NCBI GenBank assembly: GCA_030295235.1
Contig: AP026140.1
Coordinates: forward strand, 186,001-250,000
Length of the DNA stretch: 64,000 nucleotides
Direction: 5' to 3'
Origin: Fistulifera solaris
Taxonomy: Eukaryota; Bacillariophyta; Bacillariophyceae; Naviculales; Stauroneidaceae
In this document: positions 47,150 through 58,718 of the stretch, one piece after another
Numbering within the stretch: position 1 is the stretch's first letter
Layout: each line of letters begins with the position of its first letter
Position numbers and translations under genes: made by a program
The notes under the pieces: generated by a model
What the model was told of the DNA's origin: nothing
The model's database searches: none
Seen by the model: only the letters and a program-made list of their open reading frames with translations

Positions 47150-47639
47150 GGTTTCTCTTTTTTGTTTCTTTTTGAAATGCTTTGCGATAGATTGTTTACG
47201 TTCACTCGAATGTGAAAATTATGGCGATGCGGGGCACGAAGCGACTTTGTTGGCCTCGCACCCTTGTGTCGTGGTTCTCACGAACGAAATGGAAATCCAA
47301 GGAACTTTGGGATAATGTATGCTAAATAGTTCGATGAAATTGCCGCGTGGTTTTCCCGCGCGTCTGACCTCAGCACGAACCACTGTACGTCAGACCTTCG
47401 TGGGTTGCCAAAATGAGTGGTTTAGAGTGTGGCGATGGTTAATCGTGTTTGCGTCTTCCACGCGTCGCTTTTTTGACAAAGATCCTGTTGCGCTCGGTGG
47501 ACAGACGGGTTCGTAAACCTGAACCCGAAAGAAGTCGAATTTTTACTGGTATGCATTGCAAAAATCTGGGCGAGCGGCATTTCAACGTCAGAAAAAGTGA
47601 GGATTGCCGTTGTCGCGTCCACTGCGAATACCGATGGTC
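47150..47639. promoter_or_regulatory. HSP70 upstream region
   Basis: 490 bp between the HSP70 start and the minisatellite. It includes TTCTCACGAACGAAATGGAA around 47276, a loose run of TTC/GAA triplets that could be a weak heat-shock element, but spacing is not canonical. No gene is seen. Confidence 0.3.
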
Positions 47640-49590
47640 CAGACTTTTGGAATTGCCGCAGAATTTCTGTAATGGTCCAGAAAAACAGAACAAAATTTCT
47701 GTATGATCGCAAACACGATGGTCAAGAATTTCTGGACCACCACAAAATTTCTGTATGATCGCAAACGCGATGGTCAAGAATTTCTGTGTGATCGCAAACA
47801 CGATGGTCAAGAATTTCTGGACCACCACAAAATTTCTGTGTGATCGCAAACACGATGGTCAAGAATTTCTGGACCACCACAAAATTTCTGTATGATCGCA
47901 AACGCGATGGTCAAGAATTTCTGGACCACCACAAAATTTCTGTATGATTGCAAACCCTGATGGTCCAGAATTTCTGGACCAACACAGAATTTATGTATGA
48001 TTGCAAATCCCGATGGTCAAGAATTTCTGGACCATCACAGAATTTCTGTATGTGTGCAAATCCCGATGGTCAAGAATTTCTGGACCATCACAGAATTTCT
48101 GTATGATTTAAACGCCGATGGTCCAGAATTTCTGGACCATGTCAGAAATATTTTAAACACCGAAAGTCCAGAATTTCTGGACCAGCACTGAATTTCTGTA
48201 TGATCGCAAACACCGATGATCCAGAATTTCTGGACCACCACAGAATTCTGTATGATTGCAAATACCGAATACCGATGGTCCAAAATTTCTGGATTACCAC
48301 AGAATTTCTGTATGAACGCAAACCCTGATGGTCCATAACTTCTGGACCAGCATAGAATAGCAAATACGGATGGTCCAGAATTTGTGAACAACGGAATTCC
48401 TCTATGAACGCATAAACCGATGGTCCAGAATTTCTGGAAACAACGATGGTCCAGAATTTCTGGATTACCACAGAATTTCTGTATGATCGCAAACAGCGCT
48501 GGTCAACAATTTCTAGACCATCACAGAATTTCTGTATGAACGCAGAGATCTGCAGAGATCTATGGTCCAGAAATTCTGGACTACCACAGATTCTCTGTAT
48601 GATCGCAAACACCGATGGTCCAGAATATCTAGAAGTACCACGAAATTTCTGTATGATCGCAAACACGATGGTCAAGAATTTCTGGACCACCACAAAATTT
48701 CTGTATGATTGCAAATCCCGATGGTCCAAAATTTCTGGATTACCACAGAATTTCGGTATGATCGCATACACCGATGGTCAAGATTATCTGGACCACCACA
48801 GAATTTCTGTATGATTGCAAATACCGATGGTCCAGAAATTCTGGACCACCACAGAATTTTCTGTATGATCGCAGAATACCGATGGTCCAGAATTTCTGGA
48901 CCACCACAGAATTTCGGTATGATCGCAATACACCGATGGTCCAGATTTTCTGGACCAACACAAATTTTATGTATGATTGCAAACCCTGATGGTCCTGAAT
49001 TTCTGGACCACCACAGAATTTCGGTATGATCGCAAACAGCGATGGTCCAGAATTTCTGGACCATCACAGTATTTCTGTATGATTGCAAACCCTGATGGTC
49101 CTGAATTTCTGGATGACCACAGAATTTCTGTATTATCGCAAACAGCGATGGTCCAGAATTTCTGGATGACCATAGAATTTTCTGTAGGATCGCAAACACC
49201 GATGGTCCAGAATTTCTGGACCACCACAGAATTTCTGTATGACCGCAAACACCGATGGTCCAGAATTTCTGGACCACCACAGAATTTCGGTATGATCGCA
49301 TACACCGTAGTCCAGAAATTATGGAAACACCGATGGTCCAGACCACAAAATTTCTGTTTGATCGCATACACCAATGGTCCAGAATTTCTGGACCACCACA
49401 GAATATCTGTATGTGTGCAAACCCCGATGGTCCAGAATTTCTGGACCACCACAGAATTTCTTGACTATGACAGAATTTCTGTATGATCGCAATACCGATG
49501 GTCCAGAATTTCTGGACCACCACAGAATATCTGTATGTTTGCAAACCCGTGGTCCAGATTTTCTGGACCACCACAGAATTGCCCTGTGAC
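47640..49590. repeat. Palindromic minisatellite, cluster 2
   Basis: About 2 kb of roughly 40 degenerate units of 45-55 bp. A consensus unit has the dyad GGTCCAGAATTTCTGGACC, then ACAGAATTTCTGT, TATGATCGCAAACACC and GATGGTC. Both dyads are perfect around a single central T. Units vary by substitutions and small deletions, while the dyads are kept better than the linkers. ORFs on both strands through the array are repeat products. It begins about 490 bp upstream of the HSP70 start codon and ends about 180 bp upstream of the TIM22-like gene. Confidence 0.95.
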
Positions 49591-49773
49591 ATATCGCTGT
49601 TGTTGTTATTATTGTTTCGTCCAACAGACACAACAATAACACCGGTACATTTTCATTTATTGCATAGTAATTGCTTGCTGTGCGCTCCTAAATAATATCA
49701 TGGACGGCAAAAGAATGATGCGATAGCGAGTACTCCAACGACGGTCGGCAACAAAAGCATCTACGAATTCCTT

Positions 49774-50371
49774 ATGGGAAATCATCCCCTCAGTTCGTCG
49801 CGCTACTCGCACCGCGATGCCCTGCATCCACCGGTACCCACGAGAGATGATTCTCCTTATAGTATTGATCATATCACTCGCCGATCACTTCCTTATCCAT
49901 TGCCATGGAAACCGGTGGCGTCTCCGACGGAACCTCCTCCCGATTTTAGTTGGTTGACGGGCTCGTGCGCGGGGAAAGTGGCGATTGGTGTCATCGGCGG
50001 TGCGGGCATGGGAGCTCTCATGGGTCTATTCCTTGGAGCTTTGTCGGATACAACACCTCCCGTACAAGTCATAGGAGGACGTGATGTGCCGCAGGCTCCT
50101 CTGCGCGAGCAAATGAGGGTCGTCATGCGAGCTACGGCGGAAAAAATCCAGATACTGGGCGGGGAATTTTGCGTTCATCACGGGAGTCTTTGCTGGTTCC
50201 GAGTGCTTGGTCGAAAAATACAGAGGAAAGAATGATTTATGGAATTCGGTAGCCAGTGGATGCATTACCGGAGCTGCCATGCAGGCTAAGGCAGGTCCGC
50301 AATCCGCGGCCTTGGGCTGTGGGGGATTTGCGGCATTTTCCTTGGTGATTGACAGTTTTATGCATCATTAA
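49774..50371 (+). CDS. TIM22: TIM22-type mitochondrial translocase subunit
   Basis: One exon, about 198 residues after one correction. Tim17/22/23 proteins form import channels in the mitochondrial inner membrane; TIM22 inserts carrier proteins. After a Pro-rich N-terminus come GKVAIGVIGGAGMGALMGLF (helix 1), AGNFAFITGVFAGSECLVEK (helix 2), YRGKNDLWNSVASGCITGAA (the family signature) and a last Gly/Ala helix (ALGCGGFAAFSLVIDSFMHH). CITGAA and ECLVEKYRGKND favour Tim22 over Tim17 or Tim23. The second half is in another frame; dropping one base of the A6 run at 50141-50146 joins them and gives a normal length. Confidence 0.85.
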
Positions 50372-50564
50372 CAAGTAACATTGTAACAATAAAATAAAAA
50401 GGTTGTATTGAATAAAAGGTGCTGAAGTCGAAGCGAAGTAGTGCTTCGCCGGTTTCTAAGACGCGTTGAAATACCCTAAAAATTTGTAATAATGATTAAA
50501 AGAATTAGATTCATGTTTCTGGCCCCCACCTGTTGCACCAATCGATTGTAACAGCTTAACGAGC

Positions 50565-53399
50565 TTAGAAGTCTTTGAACATGGCTTGCTGTTCCGATGT
50601 AAGGTTGGATCGTGAAGGCGGTGCCTCGTTTTCCAAGTGACGATACGAGTCGAAGTGCGTGGCATCCAAAGGATCGCGGATACGGGGTTTCCACGGAGGA
50701 GGAATCTGTCGTCGGAGAAGCTTGTCGACGTCAATTATGTTAAACCACATGTGTTCTCGGATGTCCATGTCACCACGGGCCAAGCAACCCAAACGATTCG
50801 TCTGTCGACGCACAATCAAACGTTGAATCAAGTCCTGAGCAAGCTCGTGCACAAGACCCGGGGGGAAGTTGTACTTGACCTGGACGATGCGCTTGAACAA
50901 ACTGACTTGATCGGCACCATATGAGTAGAATGGTGAGCGACCGACCAACATCTCGTAGATGAGCACACCGTATGCCCAGTAGTCGACACCCTTGTCGTGA
51001 CCCTTGGAAAGAATGATCTCAGGTGCTAGGTACTCCGGCGTACCGCACAATGTGTACGTCTTGTCAACGACAATCTTGGCGAAACCAAGATCGACCAAGA
51101 CACAGTAGCCTCTTTGGTCGATCAGAATGTTTTCTGATGACGACGAAAAGTAAAAATGATTAGTGAAACTATGCAAACTGCGTCACTTCATTAGTTGACA
51201 AAACGTACCTGGCTTCAAATCGCGGTAGCAAATACTGCGTTGATGCAAGTGCGCCAAAGATTCCAAGATGCAGGCCGCATAAAAGCGCGAATTTCCGTTT
51301 GGAATACCATCACGCGTCTCGGTGTGGATGATAGAGAACAACTCTCCACCCTGCACGAGTTCAATCAACATGTACAAGGCGTGATCATCCTGGAACGTAG
51401 AGACAAGGTTCACCACGAACGGGTGCCTCAAAGACGCCATGATGTTCTTTTCACGGATCACACCATCCACTTGGTGGTGGCCGATAATTTCCCGTTTAGA
51501 CAGCTGCTTCAAGGCGTAAGGCTTGCTGGTACGCTTGTGACTGACGAGCCAAACTTTTCCGAAAGTTCCAACACCGAGAATGCGGAACTTGACCAAGTCT
51601 TTGAACTTGATGGTTTTGTCCAATTGCGGTGCAGCAATCAAGGGCCGTCCAAGACGTCGGATATTTCCAATCACGGCCTCAATGTCACGTCGAGACAAGA
51701 CACCACACTTTGTTTCCTTCTGTACGGTGATGGTCTGCTTGCTGGGGGTACCGGGCTCATCTTTCAAGTGCTTATCACCAAAGTAGTCAGCATCTTTCAA
51801 GTTGTTGATAATACCATCCGAGTGAGCCACCGAGACGGCACCAGAGCGAATAATGTAGAGGTTCTGCACAAAAGGCTTTCCTTCTTCCGCCAAGATCGTT
51901 CCGGCGGCAAAGGTCGTTTCCACAATCAGATCCGTCAAACGAGCCAATTCGTGCGGCTGGAACTGCGAGTTGGAGAAAATCGGAACTCCCAACAAAGTAC
52001 GCTTCTTCATAGCCGCATCGATCATGCCCTGCAAAGGACCAAGGACCAACTCGAACGTGTCACGAGACAAGCACAAGCAAGTACAGTTACTCGTGGCAGT
52101 AATATTGGCTACACGGGGATCTCCGGTAATCAAGGCGCGTTCGCCGAAGAAGTCTCCGGGTCCAAGTGGCTGATCCACATATTTACTGTCTCCGAATCCG
52201 ATGTCGTGCACCTTTACCGTACCCTCACGAATAATGTAGAAGATTTCACCGACGTCTCCCTTGTTAATGATGCGCTCGCCCTCAGGGAACGTAACTGACG
52301 TCAAGGCATCCGAAATTTTGGTGAGATCGTTTTCATCAACGTCCGCCAAGAAAGGAACCTTACGGAGCACATCGTGAACATCCTTCTTCTGGCTGTTGGT
52401 GTTGTTCGCCAACATGAAACGGAACGTCTTTTGGTCGACTTTCCACAGACGACACGCGGTGTTGGCGAGACAAGTAGCGGCACGAGGACAGTTGTACAGC
52501 AAAGCCAATTCTCCGAACGAACCTCCGCGACCAGCGGACCCGACGTGGGTCCCATCCACGGCAAAGCTAACGTGACCCTCCTCAATTACGTAGAAAAAGT
52601 CACCGGTTTCTCCTTGCTTAATGATGACGGTACCTGCCGGAACCGATTCCATCATCATGGCATCAATCAAAAGACGACGCTCTTTTTCGGAAAGACTCGC
52701 AAAGATGAAATTATCCTCGAGGGCGGAATCGATAAATTGAACTGCAGCATCCGACTTGGGATAACGAGGGAGCTGAAAGTCTTCATTGAGATCGATCGCT
52801 TTCGAAAAGATATTCTGAGCACGCTTCGCCTTGTTATGAATGTTGACATTCTCCTCCCGCTTGACTTCTTTTGTCTTATCTTCCACTTCTTCCGTTTCGC
52901 TGGGCTCTTTTGCAACCTCAGCGGGCGGGGGAGGGTCTACTTGCTGTTGACGTTCGCAAGTCAAATTAATAGACAGGCATTGTGAGTATATCTGTCAGTC
53001 AAAGCACACCCCATAATACAAGCAAATCCTCGAGGTCGAGGGCTGATAGACAATTACAAACTCACCATCTTAGAAGAGGCCTTGACGCTCTTGCTGACGC
53101 TGCTGGTGGACTTTTCTTTCTTCTCATCCTTGTTCTCCTCAGCCTTTTTTCTTCTTGTGTTTCAGGAAACCTCCGAAACCGCGCATCATCTTGGCGATTG
53201 ACTTTTGCTTTTCAAATGAATCAGCTCGACAGAGGGCCTCCGGTCGTTGAAGATCGGTTGGAGACTTATTGTGACCGTGGTAGGATCGATGATTCGATTC
53301 GGGTGTGTTTTTTGGTGCTTGGTTTATTGGACTTCGACGTTTGATCTCGACGTTCGCGGCGCGTTCCGTGCTTGACACAGAAGTCATTGACCCAAACAT
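50565..53399 (-). CDS. cGMP-dependent-type protein kinase (PKG-like)
   Basis: Three exons (53066-53399, 51209-52943, 50565-51133; introns 122 and 75 bp), about 878 residues. The N-terminus is basic and disordered. Three cyclic-nucleotide-binding domains follow between about 185 and 550, with FGELALLYNCPRAAT and FFGERALITGDPRVAN as phosphate-binding cassettes in the first two. The third is diverged (YFGDKHLKDEPGTPSKQ) and has lost the Arg. The kinase domain (about 560-825) has LGVGTFGKVWLV, ALKQLSK, CYRDLKPENILI, DLGFAK and GTPEYLAPE, then an AGC-type tail. The Mg motif is DLG instead of DFG. Exon 1 needs one base less in a T6 run (53145-53150) to join KHKKKK to AEENKDEKKEK. Protist PKGs also carry three or more such domains. 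Ligand (cGMP or cAMP) is not provable here. Confidence 0.88.
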
Positions 53400-53695
53400 T
53401 TATGACCGGTCTGGCCTTTTGTCGTTGATGAGCTGCGATCTTTGTGGGTTTCCAACATTTTTCGCGGCAAATTTTGGCGGGTACCGGGTATTATATAAGT
53501 ATTGAAAAAGAGTCGTAGCGGTTCTCTTGCGGTGCAGCTTTTGCTCTAAAAGATGCTGCGAAAAAGCGCGAAAACTTCTTGTAAAAGAAACAACAATGAC
53601 AAGCAGCAAACAGATACGAAGAGAGATAGATAATCTTCTCAACAAGGCTTGAGCATTGGCTGATTTCTATCGCTCTTTAGCTAGATTACCTATTC

Positions 53696-55213
53696 ATGTC
53701 CTCTCGAAAGCGACAAACCACGCCGGCGGCGACATCGCAAGAAAGCACGACGACAGCGTCATCGAGCAAACGTCGCGTCGTTGCGATTGCTCCAGATGCG
53801 GATGCGGTCCTTCGCGAATGTCGCAAACTCAGGGATGTTATGAGATCCTCGTCGAATGAGACAAGTGACAAGGCCTCTCGTGTAATTCCCGAAGGCGTTC
53901 CGTCGAGTATCGTTGAAGTCGATGAACTGAAAGCACCCGAGGTTCTGGAAGGAATGGAGTCGATTGCGCTGGATATTGCTCAGCAAGTATTGAGCGGAAA
54001 AGGCTTTTCGATGGAGATTCCCAGTCGAGCCGCAACAAATCAGCTATATGTAAAAAGAATGGGATCGAATTGTGTTGGGAGGCAAGAGATCGTCTAGAAG
54101 TTTTCTCAATGTGAAAGAATCACGAAAAGCAGCCATCACATTGCGCGTGTTGCAATTGATACATGCTGTTCTCATGAAGCGTATTCACATTACCAAGCGT
54201 GATCTCTTTTATACCGACGTGAAGCTCTTTGTCGACCAAGCCGAGTCAGACGGTGTTCTGGACGATGTTGCAACCATGGTAGGCTGCACACGAAGCAACC
54301 TCAACGTAGTTGCGTCAGACAAGGGGCTGGTCGTCGGCCGGGTCCAATTCGTCGAAGATGATGATCCAATCGACTGTACACGAATGGGTGTTGGTGGTAA
54401 GGCGATTCCTCCCTACATTGACAAGATTGAAAATATTACCAGTGATGCGGAATTCATCCTTCTTGTTGAAAAAGAAGCCGCCTACATGCGAATGGCTGTA
54501 AGTTTCTTTCTAAACCGAAGCTTTTGCAATATAAAATTGTTTCTAACATCTGTTGCTGCAGGAAGATCGATTCTATCATCGATACCCTTGTATTATTATT
54601 ACAGCCAAGGGGCAACCTGATATTGCCACTCGAATGTTTCTCAAACGACTGAAAGAAGAGCTTAAAATTCCTGTTCTGGGTCTGGTCGACAGTGATCCTT
54701 ACGGCCTAAAGATATTATCCGTATACATGTCCGGCAGCAAGAATATGAGCTATGACAGTTCCAGTTTGACGACTCCTGATATCAAATGGCTGGGGCTTCG
54801 TCCCTCTGATCTTGTAAGTATCATGTAATGTCGTCCATCGATATGCCTTTGGGATGACAAATGTAGCTTGCCAGTCCTTACTAACACCTTTTCATTGCTG
54901 CTAAGGACCGTTATGACCTGCCCGACCAATGCCGTCTAGACATGACGGAGAACGATATAAAAACAGGGAAGGAGCTACTCAAAGAGGACTTCATTCAAAA
55001 GAATCCTGAGTGGATGAAAGAGCTCGAAATCATGGTAAGTGATTAGTTGAACTTGCATTAGCTTAATGCGATCGATCGCTCAACCGTCGCGAAACAATTT
55101 GATAGGTCAAAACGAAGAAGAAGGCGGAAATTCAGGCGTTGTCTTCATTTGGTTTCCAATATATAACAGAAACGTATTTGCCGCGAAAGTTGAGAGAGGG
55201 TGACTGGATTTAA
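53696..55213 (+). CDS. TOP6A: DNA topoisomerase VI subunit A (SPO11-3 type)
   Basis: Four exons (53696-54497, 54562-54813, 54906-55034, 55106-55213; introns 64, 92 and 71 bp), about 429 residues. Topoisomerase VI relaxes and decatenates DNA with subunit B; in plants it serves endoreduplication. The catalytic Tyr is about residue 172 in THE block [17 protein letters not shown]. The Toprim part follows with [31 protein letters not shown] and [20 protein letters not shown] (metal-binding Glu and DxD). [19 protein letters not shown] and [14 protein letters not shown] resemble plant SPO11-3/TOP6A more than meiotic SPO11-1 or -2. One base too many in the A5 run at 54052-54056 breaks [14 protein letters not shown]; without it every exon phase fits. 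It is divergent from the PKG gene, with 296 bp between starts. Confidence 0.9.
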
Positions 55214-55258
55214 ACATGCAGCAGATTAAAAGACATTTAATGTTATGGTTTCAAACGA

Positions 55259-57508
55259 TTACAACTTGCTGATCGGTTTAACAAGCCCGGCGTAGAGCGT
55301 TTCGATTTCCTTCTCGTATCGATCTCGCACCTTTTGACGTTTCAATTTAAATGTGGGCGTCATAAAATCATTTTCAACTGTAAAGAGAGACGCTTCTAGG
55401 TGAATTGCTTTCACGGTTTCAAAGCCTTGAAGACCATTTTCTTTCGACAACTTGACTATATCCTTCATAATTGCTTCCTTCACTTTCGTGCTCTGACAAA
55501 TTTCAGCAAAAGATGAAGTCGCAGATAGATTTTCGTCTAAGCCACGACCTACACTATGACGAACTGGCTCTTCATCAGGAACTACAATAGCAACCAATTG
55601 GCTCTGATGCGAATCGCCATACACAAAACATTGTGCTATCAGAGGAGAACGGCCCAGTATATTCTCAATCTTCTCCGGTGCGACGTACTCGCCCTGGGCT
55701 AGCTTGAATATATTCTTCTTCCTGTCAATGATCTGCAAAGACCCATCTTGTCTCCACATACCAACATCCCCACTGTGTAGCCACCCGTCTTCGTCGATTG
55801 CTTCTCTGGTTTTGTCCTCAGCCTTGTAATAACCTTTGAAGATCGATGGACCACGGAGGCAGATTTCACCTCGTCCGTAACACTTTTGCCCACGATGTTC
55901 ACGATCCGAGTGTAAGTATCCCATCTCAGGAACATTCATCAACACTATCTCCACGGATCCAACAGGGCAACCAACATGGCCAACTGTTGAAATATCGTCC
56001 GGGTGTGAAATTGTACCGGAAGCAGCGCCTTCGGTTTGACCGTACCCTTCTACGACAGGGATGCCTAACATACAGCGGAAGAAAGTCATGACGTTCTCGC
56101 TCAAAGGCGCTGATCCGCTTATCATGACACGCAAATGGTCCATTCCTAACCCTTTCTTGATCTTGCTGAATATTAGGCGATCATAAAGTGCATGATGAAG
56201 GTGTCCCTTCTTCAACCCCTCGGTTTTGGCAGCTAACGCAGCGTTGAACAGCTTACTCTTGACCCCACCAGCTGCAGCAACTCCGGTAGTAATCTTCAAA
56301 CACGTATCAAATGCAAATTAGTTCACGACAGAAAAGGTAAACACGTGAGACGCCATCGAATAGTACGCACCTTATCGTATATTTTGTTCAAGACACGAGG
56401 TGCAGCCGGCAAAAGCGTAGGTCTGCAAGCTTGAAGATCTTCAATCAACAGTGTTGGATCGCCGCGAAAGAATGCGACGGATGCTCCTGCTAGGAAAACC
56501 TGGCTAATAACGGTGCGCTCGAAGATATGGGCCAAGGGTAGGTAACTTAAGTGTCGATCATCGGCTCGGATGGCCACCTCGGGGAATTGGCTGATCCCCG
56601 CCATGGATGAAACCATATTCTCGTGCGTCAAAAGTGCTCCTTTGGGGTCACCAGTCGTTCCGCTTTTATCAAAACGTTAAGTTCTCTGTCAGAACGAAGC
56701 CGCATTATTAACAGAATTGAAAGTTCGAACAACGTACCTGGTATAGCAGAATGTTGCAATGTCACCCGGCTGAGGAGGACAATGACGGTGCCCCTGTGTA
56801 GCGATCCGATGTGCTCCCACAGCTTCTACTTTTGCGTAACTAATTATTTCCAGACCCGCTCGCCCCGCCTGATCGGCCACTTCCGGAGTCACCCCATCAA
56901 TGACAATGATCGTTTGAAAGTGCACGGGGACTTTGTCGCCGGCATCCTTCACGCGACAAAGGGCTTCCACTTCGGCACGTGTACAGACCACCGACTGGGC
57001 CTCAGTTTGATGCAGCACAAAGCGTACGGTATCCGGTCCTAACGTGTCGTACAAGGGAACAGTAGCCCCACCCAGGGCAAACACACCTTGCTCCGCAAGA
57101 ATCCATTCCATGCAGTTCTTGACGTACAGGCACAGCACCATTAAATTGTCAGACGTTGGTTTTACGAGATTCAGAGTTTCCAAGCCAGCGGCAAAGGGAG
57201 TTGATTCTAGCGACACATTCGGAATAACTCGTGTAAATGTAAGGCGTCGCAAAACCGGTGGTGCTCACCGCCCGGAATCCCATACACGGTCCCAAAGGAT
57301 TCAAAGCTGCCCCACGACGAAAAGATTCATACAGAGTACGCGCCCCTTTGATACCCAATTCGGGATGAACTAGAGGATTGAAAGAACGTCGAATATTCCC
57401 TCGTGTCTCTGTGGACGTCTGAGGCACGACCGTCGACCACAAACTATCCGCAACTTCTTGTTCATCGTCTGGGCGATGCTGGAGTCTCATTATATCTGTC
57501 GATGACAT
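55259..57508 (-). CDS. LACS: Long-chain acyl-CoA synthetase
   Basis: Three exons (56738-57508, 56371-56662, 55259-56293; introns 75 and 77 bp), about 698 residues from the ATG at 57508. It activates fatty acids to acyl-CoA with ATP. The AMP-binding loop TSGTTGDPKGALLTHENMV spans the first splice site. HLSYLPLAHIFER, VMISGSAPLSENVMTFF, VVEGYGQTEGAASGT, DGWLHSGDVGMWRQDGSLQI and IDRKKNIFKLAQGEYVAPEK (the linker/fatty-acid signature) complete the family order. The early part ARINSL-AAGLETLNL needs one base less in an A3 run (57193-57195, plus strand). There is no clear targeting signal, so location is open. Its stop is only about 45 bp from the stop of the convergent TOP6A gene. Confidence 0.93.
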
Positions 57509-58718
57509 CTTGTCTGCGCAATCAGATAGCAAAATAATGTGGAAAGGCTAGATGCTGCTTGAAGAAGTGTGCAATGGTGACAGCAGGCCGAGAACCATCA
57601 TGGTGTCGTGCGCGGCGGTGATGTTGCAAAAACGGATCAAAGATATTTCCGAAAGATCATCTACTTTACAAGCTATAGTGACGACAGAGCGTCATTAATT
57701 GCAAATTAGTTCAGAAATTCCGTCTGCTTCAAAATTAAGACGACTGTGTTTAGTATCATCCAAATTTTTTTGGTCTTCGAAAACACAATCCTAAATATTT
57801 ATTCCGTATCATCCAAATTGTATGTCAACTTATCCACGACTACAATTCAGTCATGAATCAAATTTCCATGGAGCGACAACTTCGTCTACGATTCGTTTTT
57901 TCAGCTGGATTTCTAGAGCTCCAGTTGTTGTTACCGCAATGAAGTAGTCTTTAGTAGCGCTTAAAGATTACAAGCCTTGATTTTTACGTCGAAAAGCCTG
58001 CGATACATCGTTTAACAATTTTACGATGGACCTAAGTGTTGTCCGTATTTCACCACCAACGACATATTCAGTCACGAATCAATAATGTTTTGAGCGACAA
58101 TGCTGCCTACAAATCGTTTGTCCAGCGAAAAGTCTTGAGCTCCATTTGTCATTGCTTAGATGCAACAGGCGTTAGCAGCGTTTGACTTACATGTCACTGT
58201 ATTCTACATCGAGGAGCCTTGCAAAACTTTGTTTTCCGTATTTACTATAGACCCAATGTGATAGTTTAGGGAGACCATGACTGCATTTCAGTCATGAGTC
58301 TCCAATCAATACTATACGAAATACGAAGTATTATTATTTGTCCAAGACGTAGCCACGTTTTCTTTTCTTCTTAAAAAAAATAACAAAATTTTCCTTTCGT
58401 TTAGAATAAAGACTCTCTCTAAAGAGACTACGTAGTAGTTAACATTACCTGGTAAGGTGCAGAGTACATCGTAATCGTAATCGGACTGCGGGTCATTGTT
58501 TCGTTCTTATGCTGTTCCATAACCGGTACGAGACTATATAGTATGACGCTTACTGTCCGTCACGTCATCGGCAAAAGAAGTCCGCGAAAAATAAAGTCCG
58601 CTTATTTCGAAGCAGAGCAACAGCAACGACAACAACATGACAAGTATTAAGACCTTTGCGTTAGCAAAGCTCGTTGTACGTTCCTTTGTTTTCACTTCAT
58701 AATCTTAAAATTGTAAAA
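57509..58718. repeat. Divergent intergenic region with 220-bp tandem repeats
   Basis: 1.2 kb between the LACS and SKP1 starts. From about 57790 to 58310 there are two to three diverged tandem copies with a 220-221-bp offset (landmarks ATTCAGTCATGAATC near 57845, ATTCAGTCACGAATC near 58066, TTTCAGTCATGAGTC near 58286; also GAGCGACAA and GAGCTCCA). The core is the reverse complement of that in the 39-kb tandem repeat. The last 200 bp should hold the SKP1 promoter. No gene is seen. Confidence 0.75.

Noticed and set aside
47640-49590. CRISPR-like array
   Set aside because: The linkers are themselves repeated and degenerate, not unique spacers, and the DNA is clearly eukaryotic.
47439-49631. Several long frames on both strands, up to 319 codons
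   Set aside because: They are translations of the 45-55-bp minisatellite units, with matching peptide repeats in several frames.
51195-52298. Plus-strand frame of 367 codons opposite the PKG-like kinase
   Set aside because: Antisense shadow of a clearly conserved kinase gene.
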